Shown here: positions 40,500-49,329 of the stretch, piece after piece
Layout of the letters: each line of letters opens with the position of its first letter
Position numbering within the stretch: the stretch's first letter is position 1
Source: SZUA-35 sp963781035
GTDB taxonomy: Bacteria; Actinomycetota; Acidimicrobiia; Acidimicrobiales; SZUA-35
Length of the DNA: 64,000 nucleotides
Reading direction: 5' to 3'
Assembly: GCA_963781035.1 (NCBI GenBank)
Contig: CAWAEN010000003.1
Coordinates: 124,001 to 188,000 of the forward strand
Program-made: the position numbers and the translations under genes
Notes under the pieces: model-generated
Told to the model about the DNA's origin: nothing
The model's input: the letters and a program-made list of their open reading frames with translations, nothing else
Database searches by the model: none

Positions 40500-40823
40500 A
40501 TGCGTGCGTATGAACTCATGCTCATCTTCACGTCTGACACCGACGAGTCAGACGTCCAGCAAGCGGTCAACCGGCTCACCGAGCAGGCAACCGAAGCCGG
40601 GGCAACCATCGAGAAGGTCGACAAGTGGGGCCTTCGTCGCTTCGCCTACGAGATCAATCACAAGACCGATGGTTTCTACGTCGTCGTCGAGCTTCTGGCT
40701 CCCACCATTCTCGAAGAAGTCGACCGCACCCTTCGCCTCGCCGACAATGTGGTCCGTCACAAGTTCATGCGGCTGCCGCTGAAGGAAGCTCACAAGCGTG
40801 GGCTTGCGGCTGCCACTGCCTGA
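40500..40823 (+). CDS. rpsF: 30S ribosomal protein S6
   Basis: 107 residues, MRAYELMLIFTSD through WGLRRFAYEINHKTDGFYVV to VVRHKFMRL, a complete S6. ATG 40500 with GGGAGGT about 12 nt upstream. First of the rpsF-ssb-rpsR-rplI operon. Confidence 0.96.
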   Translation: MRAYELMLIFTSDTDESDVQQAVNRLTEQATEAGATIEKVDKWGLRRFAYEINHKTDGFYVVVELLAPTILEEVDRTLRLADNVVRHKFMRLPLKEAHKRGLAAATA

Positions 40824-40837
40824 CCAGGGGGATTCTC

Positions 40838-41342
40838 ATGGCACAAGACAACAACGTCACGATCACCGGCAACGCCGGACGTGAACCCGAACTCCGATTC
40901 ACACCATCTGGCCAAGCGGTCGCCAATTTCGGCGTCGCCGTCAGTCGTCGGTGGATGAATCGCCAGACCAACGAGTGGGATGAATCCACCTCGTGGATCG
41001 ACGTCACCTGTTGGGGCCAGTTGGCCGAGAACGTCGCCGAATCGGTCGGCCGGGGTACCCGGGTCACGGTCGCGGGGCGTCTCGATCAGCGCAGTTGGGA
41101 AACCGACGCCGGCGACAAGCGGTCCAAGGTCGAAATCGTGGCCGACGACGTGGCCATCAGCCTCAAGTGGGCAACCGCCACGGCGCAGCGCAACGAGCGC
41201 AGCGACAGCGGAGGATCGGCGGCGGCGGAGCAAGAGCAATCAGAGCAATCAGAACAATCCGCAGGCGGGCCGGTCATTCGGCGCCTCCGGCGGCGGGCAG
41301 CAGCAACCGCCCGCCTACTCACCTGAAGAGGAGCCCTTCTAG
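40838..41342 (+). CDS. ssb: Single-stranded DNA-binding protein, frameshift in linker
   Basis: OB-fold N-terminal domain (NNVTITGNAGREPELRF, SRRWMNRQTNEWDESTSWIDVTCWG) intact to about residue 115. In the Gln/Ser-rich linker near 41215 the frame shifts; the restored frame gives a Gly/Gln/Pro-rich linker and the acidic tip PEEEPF, the conserved protein-interaction tail, with stop TAG 41340-41342. ATG 40838 has GGGGG upstream. TAG overlaps the rpsR GTG. Confidence 0.92.
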
Positions 41343-41791
41343 TGGCAAAAGCACGCAGCAACACTCGACGCGACAAGCCGAAGGACAACGGTCGTCGCAC
41401 CAAGAAGAAGATCAGTCCGCTCAACAGCGACAGCATCGACTACATCGACTACAAGGACGTCGACCTGCTTCGCCGGTTCATGTCCGATCGGGCCAAGATC
41501 CGCGGCCGCCGCGTGTCTGGCAACGACAGCCAGCAGCAGCGCGAGATCGCTCGGGCCATCAAGAACGCCCGAGAGATGGGACTCCTGCCGTACGCCAGCC
41601 AGGTCACGACCCAGCGTCGTGGCCGTGGTGATCGACCCGATCGCGGTGATCGCGGTGATCGTGGTGATCGCGGCGATCGTGGAGATCGCGGTCCCCGTCG
41701 CGACGAGAACGAGACCGTCGACGCGGCACCGGCCGAAGCAGTGAATCAGGTCGAGGAAACCGTCGATGCAACCGCAGGAGGCGAGGACTGA
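41342..41791 (+). CDS. rpsR: 30S ribosomal protein S18 with long repetitive C-terminal extension
   Basis: 149 residues, whereas S18 is normally 75-90. The first ~90 residues are a normal cysteine-free S18 (YIDYKDVDLLRRFMSDRAKI, QQREIARAIKNAREMGLLPY). The extension is a run of Gly-Asp-Arg triplets (GDRGDRGDR type) followed by an acidic Ala/Glu/Thr tail ending ATAGGED. GTG 41342 overlaps the ssb stop by one base; the stop overlaps rplI (TGATG). Confidence 0.92.
   Translation: MAKARSNTRRDKPKDNGRRTKKKISPLNSDSIDYIDYKDVDLLRRFMSDRAKIRGRRVSGNDSQQQREIARAIKNAREMGLLPYASQVTTQRRGRGDRPDRGDRGDRGDRGDRGDRGPRRDENETVDAAPAEAVNQVEETVDATAGGED
41629..41692. repeat. 9-bp tandem repeat inside rpsR encoding (GDR)n
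   Basis: About seven imperfect copies of a GATCGCGGT-like 9-mer encode the Gly-Asp-Arg repeats of the S18 tail. Variation is mostly at third positions (CGC/CGT, GGT/GGC/GGA), so the protein repeat seems kept by selection rather than being recent slippage. Confidence 0.75.
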
Positions 41792-42237
41792 TGAAAGTCG
41801 TTCTTCACAAGGCCGTTGCCAAGCTGGGTAACCGAGGCGACATCGTCGATGTTTCCGACGGGTACGCCCGCAACTTCCTGATCCCCACCGGGGTGGCCCA
41901 GAAGGCCACCACGGGAGCCGAGGCCCAAGCAGTTGCCATGCGCAAGGCATGGCAGCAGCGCAACGCCGCCGACCGCGAAGCGGCGGAGGCACTGGCCACC
42001 TCCCTGGTCACTGCCACCATCGTCATCTCGGCTCGGGCCAGCGGTGAAGGCAAGCTCTTCGGTTCGGTGAGCGTCCACGACGTCGTCGACGCAATCAAGG
42101 AGCAGACCAACGTCGAACTCGATCGCAAGATGGTCGATCTCGGCGAAGGTATCAAGACGGTGGGAGCGCACTCGGTCACCGTGCAGCCCCACGACGAAGT
42201 GCAGTTCCCTGTCACCGTCGAGGTGACCGCCGCCTGA
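41791..42237 (+). CDS. rplI: 50S ribosomal protein L9
   Basis: 148 residues with the N-terminal MKVVLHKAVAKLGNRGDIVDV and SDGYARNFLIPTGVA signature, a long connecting helix and a C-terminal rRNA-binding domain (GEGKLFGSVSVHDV). Intact and typical. ATG 41791 overlaps the rpsR stop. Confidence 0.96.
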   Translation: MKVVLHKAVAKLGNRGDIVDVSDGYARNFLIPTGVAQKATTGAEAQAVAMRKAWQQRNAADREAAEALATSLVTATIVISARASGEGKLFGSVSVHDVVDAIKEQTNVELDRKMVDLGEGIKTVGAHSVTVQPHDEVQFPVTVEVTAA

Positions 42238-42271
42238 TTCGGGCGGTGACGTTCGGGCGGCGCACGGTGCG

Positions 42272-42346
42272 CTGTCCACATCTTCGGTGGCGTCGTCCAC
42301 AGACTCGGGGCCGACATCCACAGGATGTCGGCTCTAGTCGTCCACA
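42272..42346. promoter_or_regulatory. Cluster of DnaA-box-like sites upstream of dnaB
   Basis: Four same-orientation motifs in 75 bp: CTGTCCACA 42272-42280, TCGTCCACA 42293-42301, ACATCCACA 42314-42322 and TCGTCCACA 42338-42346. Three differ from TTGTCCACA by one base. Spacing is 21, 21 and 24 bp, two helical turns each, as expected for an array bound on one face. Confidence 0.5.
42310..42332. terminator. Hairpin between rplI and dnaB
   Basis: 10-bp stem GCCGACATCC/GGATGTCGGC with loop ACA; no U-run. It overlaps the third DnaA-box-like site, so it could be a terminator, a binding-site symmetry or both. Confidence 0.45.
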
Positions 42347-42408
42347 GGCCACAGCAGTCACACTGGTTGACTGTGCCCGGTCCAGACCACATCGAAGGCG
42401 AGCTACCC

Positions 42409-43947
42409 GTGAGCGACGAGCTTCCAGCAGACGAACCGGGTGAGGCACCGGAGAGCGTCCCGGTTCCGCGACCCGCCGACGATGCTCCGCCCGCCGACGA
42501 TGCTCCGCATCCTGTCATGACCTCGGCCTTCCCCGGAGAGCACAACAGCGGCGGCTTCAACCCGCCACGCTCGTCGGGTTCGATCCCCCAGCGCATCGCC
42601 CGGATACCGCCCCACAACCTCCGGGCGGAAGAAGCCGTCCTCGGCGCCATGCTGCTGAGCCGCGAGGCCATCGCCGACGTGGTCGAGGTCCTCGAGGTCG
42701 AGCACTTCTACCGCCCGGCCCACGGCCACGTCTTCGACGCAGTGATGAGCCTGTACGGCGCCGGCGAGCCGGTCGATGCCATCACGGTCGGCGAGGAGCT
42801 GTCACGGGCCAACCTCCTCGACGCCATCGGCGGACCGAGTGTTCTCATCGACCTGCAGGCCGAGACGCCGGCGATCGGCAACGCGGCGCACTACGCCCGC
42901 ATCGTGGAGGAGCACGCGCTGCTCCGCCGCTTGATCTCGGTCAGCAACGAGATCGCCGAGATGGCCTACGGAAAGCCGGAGGACGTCGTGAAGGCGGTTG
43001 ACGATGCGGAGGCCCGCATGTTCGACGTCGCCCAACGCCGGGTCGCCAACACGACCGCCGAGATCAAGGACCTGCTCTCCGCCAACCTCGATCGCCTCGA
43101 GTTGCTCTACGAACAGGGCGACACCATCACGGGAACGCTCACCGGTTACACCGATCTCGACGATCTCACCGCCGGGCTGCAGCCGAATGCGTTCTACGTC
43201 ATCGGCGCTCGACCGGCGATGGGCAAGACAGCGTTTGCGCTCGGCATGGCCTCGAACGCAGCGATGCAGTCGAATCGTCCGGTGCTGATCTTCTCACTCG
43301 AGATGAGCCAGCTCGAACTCTCTCAGCGCATCCTGTCTGCCGATGCGAGGGTCGACGCCAGCCGCATGAAGACGGGGCGTCTCGAGGAGAGCGACTGGAA
43401 CCGCATCACCCATTCGGTCGGGCGCCTGGCCGAGGCGCCGATCTACATCGACGACAATCCGCACACCACCGTCATGGAGATTCGAGCGAAGTCGCGCCGT
43501 CTCAAGAGCCGCACCGGCGACCTGGCGATGGTGGTCGTCGACTACATCCAGCTCATGACCGGCCGCAGTAATGCCGAGTCACGTCAGGTCGAGGTGGCGG
43601 AGATCTCTCGAAACCTCAAGATCCTTGCTCGCGAGCTCGAATGTCCGGTGGTGGCGCTCGCCCAGCTCAACCGTGGCTTGGAGCAGCGGCAGGACAAACG
43701 ACCGATGCTCTCCGATCTTCGAGAGTCCGGGGCGTTGGAGCAGGACGCCGACGTCGTGATGTTCCTGTATCGCGACGAGATCTACAACCCCGAGTCCGAG
43801 GCGAAGGGGATCGCCGAGGTGATCGTCGCCAAGCACCGCAACGGCCCGACGGCCACGGTGAAGCTGGCGTTCCTCGGCCACTTCACTCGCTACGAGAACA
43901 TGAGTCGACGGACGCCGCCGCCTGGGGCGGCACCGGGCGAATTCTGA
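42409..43947 (+). CDS. dnaB: Replicative DNA helicase DnaB
   Basis: 512 residues from GTG 42409. N-terminal domain (IPPHNLRAEEAVLGAMLLS), linker helix and RecA-like helicase with Walker A GARPAMGKTAFALGM, VVVDYIQLM, the DnaB4 motif QLNRGLEQRQDKRP and LRESGALEQDADVVMFL. A Pro/Asp/Glu-rich leader of ~60 residues precedes the N-domain. No intein is present. The predicted DciA partner is encoded near the origin. Intact. Confidence 0.95.
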   Translation: MSDELPADEPGEAPESVPVPRPADDAPPADDAPHPVMTSAFPGEHNSGGFNPPRSSGSIPQRIARIPPHNLRAEEAVLGAMLLSREAIADVVEVLEVEHFYRPAHGHVFDAVMSLYGAGEPVDAITVGEELSRANLLDAIGGPSVLIDLQAETPAIGNAAHYARIVEEHALLRRLISVSNEIAEMAYGKPEDVVKAVDDAEARMFDVAQRRVANTTAEIKDLLSANLDRLELLYEQGDTITGTLTGYTDLDDLTAGLQPNAFYVIGARPAMGKTAFALGMASNAAMQSNRPVLIFSLEMSQLELSQRILSADARVDASRMKTGRLEESDWNRITHSVGRLAEAPIYIDDNPHTTVMEIRAKSRRLKSRTGDLAMVVVDYIQLMTGRSNAESRQVEVAEISRNLKILARELECPVVALAQLNRGLEQRQDKRPMLSDLRESGALEQDADVVMFLYRDEIYNPESEAKGIAEVIVAKHRNGPTATVKLAFLGHFTRYENMSRRTPPPGAAPGEF

Positions 43948-43972
43948 CCTGGCGAGTTCTGATCGGTGCTGA

Positions 43973-44242
43973 TCAGTCGAACTCGACGATGACCACCGGT
44001 GCCGGCGCATCGGGGGACGTGGTGGACGCCTGATCGACGACACCGACGAGGGCGAGGCTGGCAGCGATGCCGAGCAGGACGCAGAAGACGAGACGAGTGA
44101 GTTCAGAAGGCGGTCGCTTGGCCAGCAGCTCGTTCAGCTCGCCGGGAGCGTCGGGTCGGGCCGACGTCGTGTCGCCGGTCAACTCGCGGTCGGTGCGGGT
44201 CGAGCGACGAATCTCGGTGGTGGTGCTCAGCGTGGTGCTCAT
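43973..44242 (-). CDS. Small single-pass membrane protein, unknown
   Basis: 89 residues: a Thr/Arg-rich cytosolic start, ELLAKRPPSELTRL, then one TM helix (VFCVLLGIAASLALVGVV) and a short outside tail ending VVIVEFD. ATG 44242 has GAGGAG eight nt upstream. No family recognised; it converges on dnaB with a 25-bp gap. Confidence 0.6.
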   Translation of the reverse strand: MSTTLSTTTEIRRSTRTDRELTGDTTSARPDAPGELNELLAKRPPSELTRLVFCVLLGIAASLALVGVVDQASTTSPDAPAPVVIVEFD

Positions 44243-44348
44243 GGATCAACTCCTCGAGGATGCCCTCTCCACAAAGATGATCGGCGGAACGGTGCTCAGT
44301 CTTGAGAGGTGAATCTCCTCAGCAGTACCTCGGGAAAGCAGCATTTCT

Positions 44349-44552
44349 TCAGGAGAGCAGCGTTGCCAGGGCCCAGAGCGATGCGACCGTGCCGATGCCG
44401 ATCTGGACGAGGCTGCGGCCCAGCGGTGGCCGTGCCAGCTCGTCGTCCGAGACGTCGGTTCGTGGCCGGGCGAGGGCGAGGCCCGTACCCAAGGCGAGCG
44501 CGGCCCCGAGGGCGAGCGTCAACAGTGGGAGGAGATCGTCGACGGGAAACAT
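44349..44552 (-). CDS. Small two-helix membrane protein, unknown
   Basis: 67 residues with two hydrophobic segments (LLPLLTLALGAALALGTGLAL and LVQIGIGTVASLWALATLL) joined by a charged loop. ATG 44552; a weak GAGGA lies further upstream. It may be cotranscribed with the next membrane gene (43973-44242). Confidence 0.55.
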   Translation of the reverse strand: MFPVDDLLPLLTLALGAALALGTGLALARPRTDVSDDELARPPLGRSLVQIGIGTVASLWALATLLS

Positions 44553-44622
44553 CGTGTGGCCAGCGTCCTCGGGCAGAAGAAAGGGCAGGTCGGCCGCTCA
44601 AGTCGGGACGGCTGCCGACCGA

Positions 44623-44628
44623 TACTAG
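44623..44628 (-). promoter_or_regulatory. Putative -10 element (TAGTAT)
   Basis: TANNNT on the minus strand, 70 nt before ATG 44552; the best candidate promoter for the two small membrane genes. No clear -35. Confidence 0.3.
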
Positions 44629-44702
44629 AGGTACACCGGTGGTCATCGCCCACACCGGTTCCAATGGGGCATGAGCGGGGGTCGCACTTCCTCCACACGC
44701 AT

Positions 44703-44732
44703 CACCTCCTACGACTTCGGTTGTCGGAGGTG
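44703..44732. terminator. Stem-loop with UUCG tetraloop, probable terminator
   Basis: CACCTCCTACGAC/GTTGTCGGAGGTG around TTCG, with one mismatch and one wobble. It lies 31 bp after the stop of the minus-strand membrane gene 44764-45546. Confidence 0.5.
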
Positions 44733-44763
44733 AATGGCTCCCGCTCGCCTCACTGGAGTCCGC

Positions 44764-45546
44764 TCAGCGGGACGGCTCCACGTCGCTGATGTCGACGTCG
44801 GCGCTCAGCTCCGTCGTGATGAACCGATCGTCTCCGGCACTGGTTTCGGTGAGCCGGCCGATCAGCGCGCCCAGCTCGTCGTGGAAGCACAACGTCGTCT
44901 CGGCGCCGTATCGGCTGCGGTCACGTCGCCCTTCCGACACGATGCTCCAACAGGTCACCGGCCCGAACTCGGTGATCGAGCTCAATTCCGGCGGCGGCGC
45001 CGAGCTGACGGCGAAGATCGAATACGGCGGCGATTCGGTGAGGAGCAGCGTGGCGAAGCCCTGCACGTCCTGTTCGCTTTCGACGGCGGGGAGTGGAGGG
45101 GTGCACAACCACTGGTCGTCGATGAACTCGCACTGGCGAGTCTCGCCCGCTTCTGTGACCCCGGCGCTGGATCCCACCTCGTCGAGGGCCCGATCACCCA
45201 TCAGCGCGCGCCGGACTCGGAGTGGCTCCTGGCCCGGTCGGACGATCTCGCCTTCGAGCGCGTGATCCTCGGTCCGGCTCCGTCCGTAGGCGACGACGAG
45301 ATCAACGGGGTTGAACGCGGCAGCCGTCGTCTCGGAAGTGTCGGCGGACTCCTCTGTTCCGACCGCAATCGTCGACGGTGGTGTTGCATCGTTGTCCGTG
45401 GCCTCGTTGTCACGAGCGGTGAACCACACCACGCCGGCCGCGATCGCGAGACCGATCGCAACCCCGATCACGGCAGTGATCGCCCCCGATCCAGCCGAAG
45501 TGTCGTCTGGCGCTTCGTCCTCCGGAGCGGCATCGTCATCGTTCAC
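44764..45546 (-). CDS. Membrane-anchored protein of unknown function
   Basis: 260 residues from GTG 45546: an acidic start (NDDDAAPEDEAPDD), one TM helix (AITAVIGVAIGLAIAAGVVWFT), a Thr/Ala/Glu linker, and an extracytoplasmic domain with four cysteines (RQCEFIDDQWLCTPP, GPVTCWSIV, TTLCFHDE). The GTG has TACCGT 7 nt upstream. An ATG further upstream (45579) is in frame but would overlap the NUDIX start codon and lacks a promoter. Not recognised. Confidence 0.65.
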   Translation of the reverse strand: MNDDDAAPEDEAPDDTSAGSGAITAVIGVAIGLAIAAGVVWFTARDNEATDNDATPPSTIAVGTEESADTSETTAAAFNPVDLVVAYGRSRTEDHALEGEIVRPGQEPLRVRRALMGDRALDEVGSSAGVTEAGETRQCEFIDDQWLCTPPLPAVESEQDVQGFATLLLTESPPYSIFAVSSAPPPELSSITEFGPVTCWSIVSEGRRDRSRYGAETTLCFHDELGALIGRLTETSAGDDRFITTELSADVDISDVEPSR

Positions 45547-45553
45547 GAACCGC

Positions 45554-45559
45554 ACGGTA
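45554..45559 (-). promoter_or_regulatory. Putative -10 element (TACCGT), leaderless
   Basis: 7 nt before GTG 45546. Only 6 bp separate it from the opposite-strand -10 of the NUDIX gene. Confidence 0.4.
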
Positions 45560-45565
45560 TGCGCA

Positions 45566-45571
45566 TAGGGT
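45566..45571 (+). promoter_or_regulatory. Putative -10 element (TAGGGT), leaderless
   Basis: 6 nt before ATG 45578 of the NUDIX gene, without a Shine-Dalgarno. Confidence 0.45.
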
Positions 45572-45577
45572 TCCGAC

Positions 45578-46270
45578 ATGACCGACACGAACGAGATCCC
45601 CCTCGTTGCCGCGGCAACCGTCCTCTTGCTCCGGGATGCCGAGGCCGGCCTCGAAGTGCTGACCGTCAGACGCAACTCGAAGATCGCGTTCGGCGGCATG
45701 TGGGTCTTTCCCGGCGGCCGCGTCGACGACCACGAAATGGATCCGGCAGACGAGATGGGTTCGGCCAGGCGGGCAGCGGCTCGGGAGACGGTGGAGGAGG
45801 CCGGTCTCGAAGTGCCGGCCGACGACATGGTGCCGTGGTCGCATTGGCAGCCACCGGCAGCGGCGGCGATGAACCAGAAAGGCCCGATCCGCCGATTCTC
45901 CACGTGGTTCTTTGCCGTGCGGGCGCCGGAGGGACTCGTCGTGATCGATGACGGCGAGATCACCGAACACGCGTGGAGCACGCCGGCCGACGCCCTCGAT
46001 CGCCACGCCAGCGGCGACATCGAGATCGTGCCGCCGACCTGGATCACCCTGACCGAGCTCGGGAGGCACGACACGACGACGTCGGCGATCGAATGGGCAG
46101 CGGCCCGTTCGCCACGGAGCTTCCACACTCGTCCGATCAGCAAGGATCCGCTGACGTTGGCCTGGGCCGGTGACGAGGCCTATGACGGTTCGGGTCACGG
46201 TGGGCGAAACCGACTCGAGATGCATCGAAACGGATGGGTCTGGTTGGATCATCCGCCTGCCGTCGACTGA
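45578..46270 (+). CDS. NUDIX hydrolase
   Basis: 230 residues. AATVLLLRDAEAGLEVLTVRR leads into the Nudix region: FPGGRVDDHE, then RAAARETVEEAGLEV with the REUXEEXGU core; a few extra residues separate the Gly from the REU part, as in NUDT19/CoA-diphosphatase-like members. WFFAVRAPEG and a helical C-terminus follow. Likely hydrolyses a nucleoside-diphosphate-linked compound; substrate unknown. Intact. Confidence 0.85.
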   Translation: MTDTNEIPLVAAATVLLLRDAEAGLEVLTVRRNSKIAFGGMWVFPGGRVDDHEMDPADEMGSARRAAARETVEEAGLEVPADDMVPWSHWQPPAAAAMNQKGPIRRFSTWFFAVRAPEGLVVIDDGEITEHAWSTPADALDRHASGDIEIVPPTWITLTELGRHDTTTSAIEWAAARSPRSFHTRPISKDPLTLAWAGDEAYDGSGHGGRNRLEMHRNGWVWLDHPPAVD

Positions 46271-46315
46271 GGGTTGCGCCTGCCGCGAGGGTGAGTGCCG
46301 TGGGAGACTCCGGTC

Positions 46316-46564
46316 ATGTGCCGAAACATCACCATCCTGCGAGGTCTCGAACCGCCGGCGACGCCGGAGGAGATCGAGGCCTCCGCTCGTCAATACGTGC
46401 GGAAGGTCAGCGGTATCCGCCACCCGACGGACACGACGAGTGAGGTGTTCGAAGCAGCCGTCGCCGCGATCGCGGCCGAGACGGCCACGTTGTTGACGTC
46501 GTTGCCGCCCCGGCGCAACCCTCCGACGAAGGTGCCGCCGATGCGGCTCCACGGCAAAGCGTGA
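46316..46564 (+). CDS. DUF2277 family protein
   Basis: 82 residues with the family's opening MCRNITIL and LEPPATPEEIEASARQYVRKVSG, an Ala-rich helix (VAAIAAETATLL) and a basic end. The family is small, widespread and uncharacterised. ATG 46316 has GGGAGA nine nt upstream. Intact. Confidence 0.85.
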   Translation: MCRNITILRGLEPPATPEEIEASARQYVRKVSGIRHPTDTTSEVFEAAVAAIAAETATLLTSLPPRRNPPTKVPPMRLHGKA

Positions 46565-46649
46565 GCGTTCGGTCCGTGATCGTTCGGACATAGCCTGTTC
46601 TCATTGCTCGTGCCCATTTCGGGGGCCTGGGCCGACACCAAGGAATCAC

Positions 46650-48193
46650 ATGACCTCCAGCTTCGCCGATCTCGGCGTGCCCGCAGATCTGATCGAACGA
46701 CTCGAACGCAACGGCATCACCGATCCGTTCGACATCCAGATCGCCACCATCCCAGACGCCCTGGCCGGCCGTGACGTCCTCGGGCGAGCGCCGACCGGGT
46801 CGGGCAAGACCCTCGCATTCGGGATTCCGATGATCGTCGGCATCGAGTCGGCGGCACCTCGCCGGCCACGAGGGCTGATCCTCTCGCCGACCCGTGAGCT
46901 CGCCGAACAGATTCGCCGGGAGTTGGCGCCGCTGGCCCAGGTCCGCAAGCGGCACATCCTGTCGATCTACGGCGGCGTGGGATTCCGTGATCAGATCAAC
47001 GGCTTGCGCAACGGTGCTGATCTGCTGGTGGCCTGCCCGGGGCGGCTGATCGATCTGCTCGAGCAGGGTGAGTTGCAGCTCGCCGATGTCGATCACGTCG
47101 TCGTCGACGAAGCGGATCGCATGGCCGACATGGGGTTCCTTCCGCAGGTGCGCGAGATCCTCGACCTCACCGCACGCAAACGCCAGACCATGATGTTCTC
47201 CGCGACACTCGACCACGACGTGCAGGTGCTGATCGACGACTACCAGACCGATCCGGTCACCCATCAGGTCGGCGAGGTCGAGCCCGACCTCTCGGTGGTG
47301 ACACATCGTTTCTTCACGACGTCGGCGCAGCAGAAGCTGGCGGTGGCTGCCGACCTCATCGACGACATCGGTCCGACGGTGGTGTTCTGTCGGACCCGCC
47401 ACGGCGTCGATCGAGTGGCTCGCCAGCTCAAGGAAGCCGGGATCCGGGCCGGATGGATCCATGGTGGACGCTCGCAGAGTCAGCGGGACTCGGCGCTCTA
47501 TGCCTTCACCAGCGGCAAGGTGCAGGCGCTGGTCGCCACCGATGTCGCGGCCAGCGGGATCCACGTCGACGGGGTGCAGTGCGTCATCCATTTCGACCCA
47601 CCCGCTGAACACAAGGACTACGTCCATCGTTCCGGGCGCACCGCCCGCGCCGGTGAGCAGGGCGTGGTCGTGTCGTTCGTCAATCGCGATCAGGAACGGG
47701 CGGTCAAGAAGATGATGCGCGACGTCGGCCTGCCAGACCACGAGCTCGAAGCCGGCGCCGGCGGTGAGCAACCGGGCCGACCACGTCAAGATCGAGCTGC
47801 GTTCGAAGCGAGACGGTTCGGTCAGAAGCCGTCGCCCGGCAAGCTCGAAGCCGAAGCCGAAGCCGTCGCCCCGAATCACAGGTGACGACGCCGAGTGGCG
47901 TTCGAGTTCGGCCGGGGCCGGCCCGCAGCGATCCCAAGCGAACGGGATCAGTCGGGCGAGTGCGGTCAGCAGCTCGTCCGGACGGCGACGGACCCGATCC
48001 GGATCTGGCCGCCGAAGGCGACAGCGAACGACGCCGTGCACCCTCGGAGCCACGCAGCCCGAAGCCGAAGCCGGCGACCAGCGGGCAAGGCAGCGGGACA
48101 AGGGCGGACCGGCGAGCAAGAGAGGCGAAGAGCAAGCGGTCGGGCAAACCTCGCCCGAAGAACAAGAAGTCGGCCCCGAAGCGTGGTCGCTGA
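46650..48193 (+). CDS. DEAD-box RNA helicase, frameshifted basic tail
   Basis: The helicase core is intact in one frame: FDIQIATIPDALAGRDVLGRAPTGSGKT (Q motif and motif I), PTRELAEQI, VVDEADRMADMGF (DEAD), FSATL (SAT), VVFCRTRHGVDRVA, ATDVAASGIHVDGV and HRSGRTARAGEQG. After about residue 375 a low-complexity basic tail begins and the frame changes around 47800-47950; another frame ends in a Lys/Arg-rich run NKKSAPKRGR with stop at 48193, typical for these tails. If no indel exists, the protein would stop at 47885. ATG 46650 has AAGGA upstream. Confidence 0.88.
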
Positions 48194-48321
48194 GCCGCTG
48201 TCGGCTCACGCCGGCCCTCGAGGGACGCGTGGGAACACCGACGGCGTGACCGGGGTTCGACTGTTGGTACCTTCGAGCGGGGCCGATGAACGGTCGCCGC
48301 CACTGTGAGTCCGGAGTGAAC

Positions 48322-49329
48322 ATGTCTGAAAGCACCCATCGCGAAGTCATCATCATCGGGTCCGGCCCGGCCGGTCTGACGGCGGCGGTGTACGCGGCAC
48401 GAGCAAGCCTTCACCCGCTGGTGATCGAAGGCGAACCGAGCTCCACGAGCGATCAACCGGGCGGTCAGCTGATGCTCACCACCGACGTCGAGAACTTCCC
48501 CGGTTTCCCCGACGGGATCATGGGCCCGGAACTGATGATGAACATGCGAGCCCAGGCGGCCCGTTTCGGCTCCGAGATCATCACCGCCAAGGTGTCGAAG
48601 GTCGAGTTCGGTGAACGCCCGTTCAAGTTGTGGGTGGGCGACCCCGATGCGCCCGAGCCGACCTACACCGCCGACTCGGTCGTCGTGTCCACCGGAGCGC
48701 AGTCCCTCATGCTGAACGTTCCCGGTGAGACCAGACTCATCGGCCATGGCGTCAGCACCTGCGCCACCTGTGACGGTTTCTTCTTCCGCGATCAGGAGAT
48801 CGCCGTGGTCGGTGGTGGCGATTCGGCGCTGGAGGAAGCCACCTTCCTCACCAAGTTCGCCTCGAAGGTCACCATCATCCACCGTCGCGACGAACTGCGG
48901 GCCTCGCAGATCATGCAGGATCGTGCGTTCGCCAACCCGAAGATCGAGTTCCTCTGGAACCACACGGTCACCGAAGCCCACGGCGATCAGACCCTCGAGA
49001 AGATCTCGTTGGTCAACACCGTCACCGGCGAGGAGTCAGCGATGACGGTGAGCGGGTTGTTCGTGGCCATCGGGCACCGACCCAACACCGATCTCTTCAA
49101 GGGCCAGCTCGACATGAAGGACAACGGCTACCTCATCTGCCGGCCGGGCACCACGCTCACGAACGTCGAGGGTGTGTTCGCGAGCGGCGATGTGCAGGAC
49201 GATTACTACCGCCAGGCGATCACCTCGGCTGGGTCGGGATGTATGGCCGCCATCGACGCCGAGCGCTTCCTGGAGGCTCAGTCCGATCTGGCTGCCGCAG
49301 CCGAGAAGGCAGCGGCATCCGTCAGCTGA
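48322..49329 (+). CDS. trxB: Thioredoxin reductase
   Basis: 335 residues, NADPH:thioredoxin oxidoreductase. FAD-binding IIIGSGPAGLTAAVYAARA, redox-active STCATCDGFFFR (CATC), NADPH-binding VVGGGDSALEEATFL and IHRRDELRAS, and the C-terminal GVFASGDVQDDYYRQAITSAGSG. ATG 48322 has GGAG upstream. Intact. It serves the thioredoxin at 19.2 kb; in M. tuberculosis trxB and trxC are adjacent, here they are split. Its end overlaps the opposing gene by 8 bp. Confidence 0.95.
   Translation: MSESTHREVIIIGSGPAGLTAAVYAARASLHPLVIEGEPSSTSDQPGGQLMLTTDVENFPGFPDGIMGPELMMNMRAQAARFGSEIITAKVSKVEFGERPFKLWVGDPDAPEPTYTADSVVVSTGAQSLMLNVPGETRLIGHGVSTCATCDGFFFRDQEIAVVGGGDSALEEATFLTKFASKVTIIHRRDELRASQIMQDRAFANPKIEFLWNHTVTEAHGDQTLEKISLVNTVTGEESAMTVSGLFVAIGHRPNTDLFKGQLDMKDNGYLICRPGTTLTNVEGVFASGDVQDDYYRQAITSAGSGCMAAIDAERFLEAQSDLAAAAEKAAASVS

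Noticed and set aside
41629..41692. CRISPR-like short repeats
   Set aside because: Contiguous 9-bp coding repeats in rpsR without spacers.
42409..43947. Intein in dnaB
   Set aside because: The helicase domain is continuous through its Walker A and DnaB4 motifs.
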